Assembly: GCA_900317585.1 (NCBI GenBank)
Contig: ONHG01000025.1
Span: 1-35,087 of the forward strand
DNA length: 35,087 bases
DNA from: an uncultured Lachnospiraceae bacterium
GTDB taxonomy: Bacteria; Bacillota; Clostridia; Lachnospirales; Lachnospiraceae
Direction of reading: 5' to 3'
This document shows, piece by piece, positions 1 through 6,817 of the stretch; the first letter of the stretch is position 1, and each line of letters opens with the position of its first letter. A model generated the notes under the pieces. That model made no database searches and was not told where the DNA came from. It saw only the letters and a list, made by a program, of their open reading frames with translations. Made by a program: the position numbers and the translations under genes.

Positions 1-192
1 ATCCTCAACATTTTTTATCATCTGCTGATAAGGAATGAGCTTACTCCACTCACAATACTTAGGTTCATAAGTACTGAAGCCTGTCTGCATAATTACATCT
101 TCCTGAATTACACCATCTCTTTTTAGTTCATCTACTTTCTTAATCAGCCTGTTAAAAGGCTGCTCATGAGTTCCAACTGTTACAAAAATCAT
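1..192 (-). CDS. pssE: PssE-like glycosyltransferase (family 28 C-terminal type), partial
   Basis: Only the first 64 codons are inside the window; the gene runs off the left edge. The start is the ATG at 192, and the N-terminus reads MIFVTVGTHEQPFNRLI, the typical opening of PssE/Cps14G-type proteins (known family). PssE normally pairs with the membrane-bound PssD (an Alg13/Alg14-like pair) to add the second sugar of an exopolysaccharide repeat unit to the lipid-linked first sugar on the cytoplasmic face. It follows the pssD remnant by 11 bases, so the two were one transcription unit. Because the partner gene is broken here, this PssE may have no functional partner unless another copy exists elsewhere. 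Confidence 0.82.
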   Translation of the reverse strand, partial: MIFVTVGTHEQPFNRLIKKVDELKRDGVIQEDVIMQTGFSTYEPKYCEWSKLIPYQQMIKNVED

Positions 193-203
193 TATTCTTT
201 CCT

Positions 204-565
204 CTAAAAGATACTTCCCAAATTAATTGCTTTTGGATAGACTTCTTTTTGTTCTTCCCACTGCACAATAAACTTATCAACTATTGGATATACCATTTTT
301 CCAGTCATTGTTGGTTTATCTATACGGTCAAACACTTCTATATAAACCAGTTTAGCTCCGAATATTTTTCCCTGTTTGTCGGATAATAGCACGGATACAT
401 TTTTTCACCTTCAAGAATGCTGCGTGCATCTTCTTTGTCAAAGGTTACCCAAAATCTATCTTTATCTTTCCAGAATGGTTTTAGCATATAAAGATGTGTC
501 AAATGTCCGCCAGATGATCCTACTAAACATATTTTCATATTATCTTTATTGTTTTTTCTTCTCAT
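204..565 (-). pseudogene. pssD: pssD, disrupted by an internal deletion with frameshift
   Basis: The first part (565 down to about 380, preferred ATG at 538) reads MKICLVGSSGGHLTHLYMLK and on through a PTNR motif, a good PssD/Cps14F N-terminus. It then runs into a stop at 338. The C-terminal part appears in another frame (392 to 204), from GKIFGAKLVYIEVFDRIDK to the usual PssD ending INLGSIF. Family members are about 150 residues; here roughly 38 codons are missing between PTNR and GKIFGAK, and the loss is not a multiple of three. The missing stretch normally carries the conserved SSGAAVAVP segment. PssD anchors PssE at the membrane, so loss would block the second step of repeat-unit assembly. 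An assembly error is the alternative. Confidence 0.8.
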
Positions 566-568
566 TTA

Positions 569-2017
569 CTATACAGCTCCATCATTTTTCAAAACACCTA
601 CAAACGTCTTGAATATTATCTTTATGTCCCCCTTAACACTCCACTCCCCAATATACTGGGTATCCAGCTTCACCACTTCCTCAAAGTCCGTGATATTACT
701 TCTGCCACTCACCTGCCACAGTCCGGTCAGTCCCGGCCTGAATGACATTCTGGCTCTGTGGTGAGGCTCATACTTCTCCCACTCATCGAGTGTTGGCGGT
801 CTGGTGCCCACCAGGCTCATATCTCCCACTAGTATATTGAAGAATTGTGGGAATTCATCCAGGCTTGTTTTCCTGATAAACTGCCCGATTCCGGTTTTCT
901 TCTTTCCGTTTGGCAGTACCTTATTGCCTATGATTCTCGGGTCGAAGTCCATCTTGAACATCATTCCGTCGCCCACTTTATTCTGTGCCATAAGCTCTTT
1001 CTTTCGCTCCTCGGCATCCATATACATGCTGCGGAATTTGTACATCTTGAACTTTCTGCCGTTTCTGCCGACTCTCTCCTGCGAGAAGAATATCGGTCCC
1101 GGCGATGCTATGTATATCGCCGGTCCCACAAATATCATGATGATAAGTGTGAACAGACAGCCCACTAGTCCTCCGACTATATCCATGCCTCTCTTTACCA
1201 GAAGTGCGCTGGTATTTGCATAGTTTACGCTTGATGTGACTACCGTATAGTCGCCTATCTTTTCTATCTGCTTGTATCCGCCATGAGCAGTTCCGTTTTT
1301 GGCTATCCCTGTATGCACAGCTATTCCCATCTCAAGGAATATATCTGCCATCTTATCCGGATATTCATCCTCGCTACATGGTGGGATGAGCACCTCATCC
1401 ACCCACTCATTGCACGCATAGTCCACTATGCCATCGTGATTTGCCACTATCGGTATATTGCATATGGTCTTGCCTTTCAGATCTGCATCCAGCGCTGCCG
1501 CTACTATCTTTGTATAGCCTATACAGCTTTTCTCCACTGTGTGCAGTGTATCGCGAAGCATAGCATCAGGCGCTATGACAAACAATGATCTCTTCGATGT
1601 AGCAAAGTCCCTTTTCTTAAGGAAATTCTTCAGCGCCATTCTGCCGATATATGCAATTGTCACATAGATTGGAAACATGATATAAAATGATAATCGCGAG
1701 TATATATCAGCCATCTGTGTGGTGAAGAGGAAAAGCGCTGTCACCAGAAATACAAGCATTGCATGCTTGCAGGTCGATATGAACTCATCCAGATATCCAC
1801 GCTTCAGTACGTTCTTGAATGAGTCTGCCATTATCTCCACAAAGAAATCTATCAGAAGGAAGGCTACCCCGAGTGTACGGTAGTCCTTGTCTACGTATGG
1901 ATTATTAAAACCAAAGCGTATTACATATGAAATAAAAAATGCTATCAATATGCATATGATGTCCAAAAGCATGAAGTCTATATGTTTTGTCCATCCTCTG
2001 CCTTTCTTTCTGTACAT
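569..2017 (-). CDS. Polyprenyl-phosphate sugar phosphotransferase (exopolysaccharide initiation)
   Basis: A 482-residue protein of the WbaP/CpsE type. The N-terminal half has about four or five hydrophobic segments (for example LLDIICILIAFFISYVI near residue 20) and a CoA-binding-like middle. The C-terminal third carries the bacterial sugar transferase signature: GPIFFSQERVGRNGRKFKMYKFRSM, then KTSLDEFPQFFNIL and a GTRPPTLDEW motif, ending with RPGLTGLWQVSGRS. These enzymes move a sugar-1-phosphate from a nucleotide sugar to undecaprenyl phosphate, the first step of repeat-unit synthesis at the membrane. I chose the ATG at 2017 (MYRKKGRGW), with AAGGAG 12 bases upstream. An open frame continues to 2080 but includes a C-rich tract and looks non-coding. 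It is followed directly by pssD and pssE. Confidence 0.88.
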   Translation of the reverse strand: MYRKKGRGWTKHIDFMLLDIICILIAFFISYVIRFGFNNPYVDKDYRTLGVAFLLIDFFVEIMADSFKNVLKRGYLDEFISTCKHAMLVFLVTALFLFTTQMADIYSRLSFYIMFPIYVTIAYIGRMALKNFLKKRDFATSKRSLFVIAPDAMLRDTLHTVEKSCIGYTKIVAAALDADLKGKTICNIPIVANHDGIVDYACNEWVDEVLIPPCSEDEYPDKMADIFLEMGIAVHTGIAKNGTAHGGYKQIEKIGDYTVVTSSVNYANTSALLVKRGMDIVGGLVGCLFTLIIMIFVGPAIYIASPGPIFFSQERVGRNGRKFKMYKFRSMYMDAEERKKELMAQNKVGDGMMFKMDFDPRIIGNKVLPNGKKKTGIGQFIRKTSLDEFPQFFNILVGDMSLVGTRPPTLDEWEKYEPHHRARMSFRPGLTGLWQVSGRSNITDFEEVVKLDTQYIGEWSVKGDIKIIFKTFVGVLKNDGAV

Positions 2018-2343
2018 TCTTTCCAAATTCTCCTTGTGGTATCTTTTATTTTCCTCTATACCTGCTACAGGGGGAGGCACCTTAGTCCCCCCCCCCGAAT
2101 TATTTTAGCCTGTTTTGTTTTTTGTATGTTTATTCGGATTAGCGTATCTTTTTTTGTATCTAATTGGGTTTCTAATGTCTTATTTTCACCTTTTTTTTAT
2201 TTATTGTCAATGAATATTAGGTTTTCTTTATAATTTTTGACACTATTTCTAAATTTTTTCTTCCCCCTCTCTACATGATTATGCACTTTTACACTCTGTC
2301 TACTAAATTTTTCTTTGCAAGCCGTTTAATAACTTTCACTGTT
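2018..2343. other. AT-rich intergenic stretch with a 10-base C run
   Basis: No convincing gene. A run of ten C (2087-2096, G on the transcribed strand) lies 70 bases before the sugar transferase start. A TTGACA in the leftward direction near 2205 could belong to a promoter, but the matching -10 is poor. No clear terminator hairpin is seen after ptuB. Confidence 0.5.
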
Positions 2344-3051
2344 TTAAACTAAAATATTCTTTTTAACATTCCCCTCTTCATCATAACAATTCTTATTTGT
2401 TCCTGCAAAGCCATCAATTAAAGCTAATAATATTTGTGGCTCATTTGCAAAGACTGTCATCCAAACAGAATAAAAGCCATCCCCCAAAGCAGTCATAATA
2501 ATTTGCTTTTTTAAATCTTCTCTATAGCTATCTGGCGCATCTTTCATATGTACCCATCCGTCCAATGACTCCTTTGCTTTATAATAAGCAGTATTTCTTT
2601 CTATAAACCGCCTATCTTTATCCCCTTTACTCAAATCAGGAACATTACCAAGTTTTACTAGCTCATACGTATTGATTGCCTTTTCTTTTAACTCACCTGT
2701 CGGATCTAATTCCATTAAAAGCTGCTCATTTACCTTTGGATAACCATTTTCATATGTGTATGCAATTGCTGTATTATTCACATCAGGCCATAAAAAATCA
2801 TCATCATTTTCAGGAGTTGTGTTAGCTGATTTTCTAGCATTACAATATTTACATCCCAACAGCAAGTTCATCCAATCCGTTATATCTCCGCCCTTTGATT
2901 TTGATACAACATGTTCAACCTCCGGTACATGCTTAATTGGAAATTCACAATATGAACAATAATAACCTATCTTTTCACCTAAATAGGGCAATGCATCCTG
3001 ATATTTTTTTATTGTATTATATGGTGATTCACCTTTATCTACTGGTCTCAT
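2344..3051 (-). CDS. ptuB: HNH endonuclease of a Septu-type defence system (PtuB-like)
   Basis: A 235-residue protein with the HNH arrangement CSYC (residues 33-36), EHVVSKSKGG, NLLLGCKYCNARKS. The two CxxC pairs would hold a structural zinc, and the EH before the VVSKSKGG is the expected nuclease core. This matches the TIGR02646-like family that is the effector in Septu (PtuB) and in some retron systems. The start overlaps the end of the ATPase gene by 17 bases, so the two are translated as a pair. In Septu the ATPase restrains or senses and the HNH protein cuts nucleic acid during phage infection (known family). No reverse transcriptase lies nearby, so a retron is not supported. Confidence 0.85.
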   Translation of the reverse strand: MRPVDKGESPYNTIKKYQDALPYLGEKIGYYCSYCEFPIKHVPEVEHVVSKSKGGDITDWMNLLLGCKYCNARKSANTTPENDDDFLWPDVNNTAIAYTYENGYPKVNEQLLMELDPTGELKEKAINTYELVKLGNVPDLSKGDKDRRFIERNTAYYKAKESLDGWVHMKDAPDSYREDLKKQIIMTALGDGFYSVWMTVFANEPQILLALIDGFAGTNKNCYDEEGNVKKNILV

Positions 3052-4408
3052 TTTTCTTCACTTTCCATGCTTGTTCAGTATATTTTTGATGAACCCACGC
3101 CATATAAGCAGGATTATCACTATATTCCGCCTCTAAATCAGCCAATTCTTTGCCAAGCCTAGCTATATCGTCTTGAGTCTTGGCCTCTTTCAAGGCTGTA
3201 TAATATTTTGAGGCTGCTTCGTATATCTTTCGTTTTCTCTCACTATATTGAGGCAATTCTACGCCCATAACATCTTCAGCTATATCTTCCAATCCTTCTC
3301 CGGAATACTCACTATCTAATGGCTGATCCAAAGTAATAAGCTCTCCCTCATCCAAAGATTGAATAATAAAAGGAGAATGCGTAGCACATATAAACTGTAT
3401 TCTAGGAAATTGTTCTTTCAGAATTCCTATAATACGTTTCTGCCATGTAGGATGCAAACTCAAATCAATTTCATCTATTATAACAATTCCAGGTGTCATT
3501 TTGAGTGCATCACCCTTTAGATAAGGATTCAATATGCACATTCGCGTAGCTATATCAAGTACTATCTTTATTACATTTCTATAACCATCACTCAACAACT
3601 GAAACGGAAGGATTGTTCCATCTGCTGTTTTTAATGCAATAATATCATCCTCATATTTGGTCGAAGATATAATTTCTTCTCCCGGCTTCAATTCATCACA
3701 AAATGCATCATTAACAGCCTTTAAAATTGCCTCATATGCAGGAAATAATTTTCCCCCATTTTCTTCTAGTGAAACAGCTTTAAGAGTATCAATATAACGA
3801 AATGCAATTTCAAGTCCATGTTGTGAATCCAAACAATGATTATATGCGTCAGTCCTACTAAATACACCTTTTATATTTGTTTTCTTATTTCCATCTTTAA
3901 AAAGGCGTGCTGTACTCAAATAAAGCACTAATGGAAGAACCACTTTACTATCCGAGTGATTCGCATTAGATATTTTATTTTCCCATTCAATTACAGCTGG
4001 CTGCATCGGATTAGAACCACCAAATTTAGTTCTTGCATCTTCTTTTAAAATAACTCGTCTAAATTCAATATTGTTCTCTGTATTATTTCCGCCCCACTGC
4101 GCCTTGCAACTTACTTCACACGGATACTGTGCAATTGATCCTGTCGTCAAAATCATACTATCATCTGAAATCAACGTTTTTCTTCTTGCATCGGTTGACT
4201 TTATATTATATACAAACCGTGAAGGTACATAAGTCTTGTAAGCTGCAAGATAAGCTCCCAGCATCACATTAGCAGCCTCCAATACGGAAGTCTTACCAGA
4301 ACCATTTTTCCCAGCAAAAACATTCATTCTTGGATTGAGCACAAATTTTTTATTATCAAATCCTCTATAATTTCTAAGGCCTAACTCTTGAATTTTGAAC
4401 TCACACAT
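3035..4408 (-). CDS. ptuA: AAA family ATPase of a Septu-type defence system (PtuA-like)
   Basis: A 457-residue ATPase of the RecF/SMC-like AAA class. Walker A is at about residues 32-40 (FAGKNGSGKTSV). The signature-like LLSDGYRN lies in the second half, Walker B is GIVIIDEIDLSLHP, and the switch histidine is in CATHSPFI. After an N-terminal LRNYRGF (typical of this class) the central part has no recognised domain. It overlaps ptuB, and the pair stands alone between housekeeping hemZ and the exopolysaccharide genes, which fits a small defence island. The start ATG at 4408 (MCEFKIQEL) has only a weak ribosome site. Length and order ATPase-then-HNH match type I Septu. Confidence 0.85.
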   Translation of the reverse strand: MCEFKIQELGLRNYRGFDNKKFVLNPRMNVFAGKNGSGKTSVLEAANVMLGAYLAAYKTYVPSRFVYNIKSTDARRKTLISDDSMILTTGSIAQYPCEVSCKAQWGGNNTENNIEFRRVILKEDARTKFGGSNPMQPAVIEWENKISNANHSDSKVVLPLVLYLSTARLFKDGNKKTNIKGVFSRTDAYNHCLDSQHGLEIAFRYIDTLKAVSLEENGGKLFPAYEAILKAVNDAFCDELKPGEEIISSTKYEDDIIALKTADGTILPFQLLSDGYRNVIKIVLDIATRMCILNPYLKGDALKMTPGIVIIDEIDLSLHPTWQKRIIGILKEQFPRIQFICATHSPFIIQSLDEGELITLDQPLDSEYSGEGLEDIAEDVMGVELPQYSERKRKIYEAASKYYTALKEAKTQDDIARLGKELADLEAEYSDNPAYMAWVHQKYTEQAWKVKKNETSR

Positions 4409-4424
4409 TTTATCCGCTACCTTT

Positions 4425-4475
4425 AGCCCTTCCTCATTTTATATTAACTATATCATTTTTTTATTATCACAGCAA
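4425..4475 (-). promoter_or_regulatory. Possible promoter for ptuAB
   Basis: On the minus strand a TTGCTG followed by 17 bases and TATAGT lies upstream of ptuA. Both hexamers are imperfect, so this is a weak call. Confidence 0.3.
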
Positions 4476-4504
4476 CCTTTCCGTAACACTACAGAAATTT
4501 TTGA

Positions 4505-4536
4505 TGTATAAATGATGTAAACATCATTTTTTATAC
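4505..4536. repeat. Palindrome between hemZ and ptuA
   Basis: Perfect 9-base arms (aaatgatgt at 4510-4518 and acatcattt at 4521-4529) with a two-base centre, and partly matching outer gtat/atac. On the hemZ strand no good T run follows, so it is a weak terminator at best. It may instead be a regulator site for ptuAB. Confidence 0.45.
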
Positions 4537-4552
4537 ACTTTTCAGGAAATAT

Positions 4553-6124
4553 TTACTTCTCAAACAACCTCTGCTTCCTCTCTATCATCTCATCAATCCT
4601 TGCGATATACTGCCCTACATCCTTGACATTCTCGCATCTGTCGATGCGGTGTGTGCCATCCGGATTTGGTATGGGCCAGACGCGCTTGGTGCTTGCTCCG
4701 GCTCCGCACGCCACGATAGTTTGCTTCTCCTCCATAATCAGTATGTTGTATACGCCTGCCTTGCCCTTTGCCGCATAGCCCACGTTCTCCATATTGCCAG
4801 CCATGCCCTTCTGCCTGTAGAGGTAGTATGGCTCAAGTCCCATCTGTTTACAGTAGGCTGCGCAGAGATCCATATGTTCCTGAGTGTTGACCATCTGCAT
4901 ATCGCTGTAGCGGTCCTTGAAGATGGTGAGTCTTGCAGCTCGCTTTACTGCGAGTGAGTGGATGGTGACGTTGTCAGGTGCCAGCTCCTTTACGAGCTCC
5001 ATTGTATGCCTTACATCATCGAATGTCTCCTCGGGAAGTCCCATAATGAGGTCCATGTTTATGTTGTCAAATCCCAGCTCACGCGCTAGCTTGAAGCTTT
5101 GTATCGTATCGTCTACTGTGTGGTGTCTTCCTATTATATCGAGTGTCTGCTGCTTCATGGTCTGTGGATTTACTGATATACGGCTGATGCCGTTTTTCTT
5201 TAGTGCCATAAGCTTTTCTTTCGTGATGGAGTCCGGTCTGCCTGCCTCCACGGTAAATTCCAGGCAGTCCTTTAAATCAAAGCTGCATTTGATTTTTCTG
5301 ATCAGCCTGTCAAGCTGCGCAGGGCTTAGTGTGGTCGGTGTGCCGCCTCCTACGTAGATGGAGTTTAGCTTCTTGTGGTAGAATTTCTGTGCTGTGTAGT
5401 CTATCTCCTTCTCGAGTGCGTCGAGGTAATCGTCTACGCGGTTTTTCCACACGCCGAGTGGGTATGACGTAAACGAGCAGTATGCACAGGTGCTCGGGCA
5501 GAATGGTATACCTATGTACAGGCTGTAGCCGTTGTCATAGTCCACCTTGTCGAGCAGTGCCTTCTCACGCTTTGCTATGCCTATTGAGAGGTCGATTTTC
5601 TCATCGCTTGCGAGGTAGGTTTCCTTCAGATAGTCGTAGGTTTCCCTATCGCTCATGCCGTCCTCTATGCACTTCATGGCTATCTTGGTCGGTCTGATGC
5701 CTGAGAGTGTGCCCCATGGAAGGCTCTTTCCTGTGCCTTTTTCTATCATGGAATATAGGGCGAGCTTAAGGCGGTTTTTGGTCTCCTTACGGTCTGTGCC
5801 GTCCACGGATATTTTTGTGCAGATACTTTCTCCGGATATTTTAATATCACCTGTCATGGAATTATTTCCACCGGCTCTATTCAGCGTCCACTCCACTGCA
5901 ATTTCATCGCCCACATAGTCTATCTTAAATACCTGTGAGGCATCCGCAAATTCCTTTACGCCATCGTCTGTCATCTCGTGGTGCGTGCAGGCCAGGTTTT
6001 TCCCCTCCACCTCATCAGGTGAGCAGCTATAGTACATATGCACATCTTCCTGCGGGAAGAACTCCTTGAGCAGTGAGTGCACATCATATTCAAAATCCGG
6101 TTTATTAAATACTACTACTATCAT
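4553..6124 (-). CDS. hemZ: Coproporphyrinogen dehydrogenase-like radical SAM protein HemZ
   Basis: A 523-residue protein. The radical SAM cysteines are C209, C213 and C216 in PFCPSTCAYCSF, with the CxxxCxxC spacing that holds the 4Fe-4S cluster. A glycine-rich YVGGGTPT follows, as in the HemN family. An N-terminal stretch of about 190 residues, including SGIRPTKIA, is typical of HemZ rather than HemW. HemZ proteins are annotated as oxygen-independent coproporphyrinogen III oxidases, but the true substrate in gut Clostridia is uncertain. The ATG overlaps the stop of the MBL gene (ATGA), so the two are co-translated. Length agrees with the family. Confidence 0.9.
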   Translation of the reverse strand: MIVVVFNKPDFEYDVHSLLKEFFPQEDVHMYYSCSPDEVEGKNLACTHHEMTDDGVKEFADASQVFKIDYVGDEIAVEWTLNRAGGNNSMTGDIKISGESICTKISVDGTDRKETKNRLKLALYSMIEKGTGKSLPWGTLSGIRPTKIAMKCIEDGMSDRETYDYLKETYLASDEKIDLSIGIAKREKALLDKVDYDNGYSLYIGIPFCPSTCAYCSFTSYPLGVWKNRVDDYLDALEKEIDYTAQKFYHKKLNSIYVGGGTPTTLSPAQLDRLIRKIKCSFDLKDCLEFTVEAGRPDSITKEKLMALKKNGISRISVNPQTMKQQTLDIIGRHHTVDDTIQSFKLARELGFDNINMDLIMGLPEETFDDVRHTMELVKELAPDNVTIHSLAVKRAARLTIFKDRYSDMQMVNTQEHMDLCAAYCKQMGLEPYYLYRQKGMAGNMENVGYAAKGKAGVYNILIMEEKQTIVACGAGASTKRVWPIPNPDGTHRIDRCENVKDVGQYIARIDEMIERKQRLFEK

Positions 6125-6750
6125 AAGTAAGGGTTATACATCCTCTCGTTTTCTATGGTTGTTGTGTCGTTGTGGCCCGGGTACACCTCTGTATGCTCAG
6201 GCAGTGTCATGATTTTTTCCTTCACTGTGCGCACGAGGTCTGACATGCTGCCGCCCTTGAAATCCGTACGTCCGATTGAGCCGCAAAACAGTGAGTCTCC
6301 TGTAAAGATCACGTCCTCATACGGGAAATAATAGCAGCAGCCGCCTGGTGTATGCCCCGGTGTGTGAAGCACTACTATGTGAAAGCCTGCAATATCAAGC
6401 TCCTGCTTATCCTTCAAAAATACATCTGCATAAAAAGTCTTTGACTGGCCCATCATATAGCTGACATTGAGCTGCGGGTCGTCGAGTGTAGCCCTGTCTG
6501 CCTCATGGATATATATCTTGATGCCGTAGCGGTCTGCGAGCGGCTTTGCATCAGTGGCATGGTCAAAGTGTCCATGTGTGAGCAGTATTGCTACAGGCTT
6601 TGCGCCTGACTCATCCACTTTTTTGGCGAGCTGATCGGCACACGCGCCCGGGTCTATTATTATCATTTCCTTTGTCTTTATATTGGTGACAAAGTAGCAG
6701 TTGGTCTGCACCGGTCCCACTACGAAGTGGTCTATCTTCATATTTACCAT
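6121..6750 (-). CDS. MBL-fold metallo-hydrolase (glyoxalase II-like)
   Basis: A 209-residue metallo-beta-lactamase fold protein. The metal site THGHFDH is at residues 58-64, followed by a histidine in HTPGHTPGG, an aspartate in FTGDSLF and a histidine in YPGHND. This set binds two metals and hydrolyses thioesters such as S-lactoylglutathione or similar substrates; the exact substrate is not shown by the sequence. An AAGGAG nine bases before the ATG supports the start. It lies in an apparent leftward run rel, MBL, hemZ, a common order in this group, and overlaps hemZ by four bases. Confidence 0.88.
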   Translation of the reverse strand: MVNMKIDHFVVGPVQTNCYFVTNIKTKEMIIIDPGACADQLAKKVDESGAKPVAILLTHGHFDHATDAKPLADRYGIKIYIHEADRATLDDPQLNVSYMMGQSKTFYADVFLKDKQELDIAGFHIVVLHTPGHTPGGCCYYFPYEDVIFTGDSLFCGSIGRTDFKGGSMSDLVRTVKEKIMTLPEHTEVYPGHNDTTTIENERMYNPYL

Positions 6751-6794
6751 ATGAGTGTACTCCTTATCTGTTATATGTTATGCTTCACGCAAGA

Positions 6795-6817
6795 ACCACC
6801 GGGATTTAGCCGGTGGT
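6795..6817 (-). terminator. Hairpin at the end of rel
   Basis: Perfect 8-base arms (accaccgg / ccggtggt) with the rel stop codon at the stem-loop boundary. The bases after it on the minus strand are TTCTTGCG, a poor T run, so it may only weaken transcription into the MBL gene or protect the 3' end. Confidence 0.4.

Noticed and set aside
2344-4552. Retron with HNH/ATPase effectors
   Set aside because: No reverse transcriptase gene and no msr-msd-like region beside the pair, so plain Septu is the simpler reading.
6795-6817. Strong terminator between rel and the MBL gene
   Set aside because: The stem is good but the T run is poor; kept only as a weak terminator-like hairpin.
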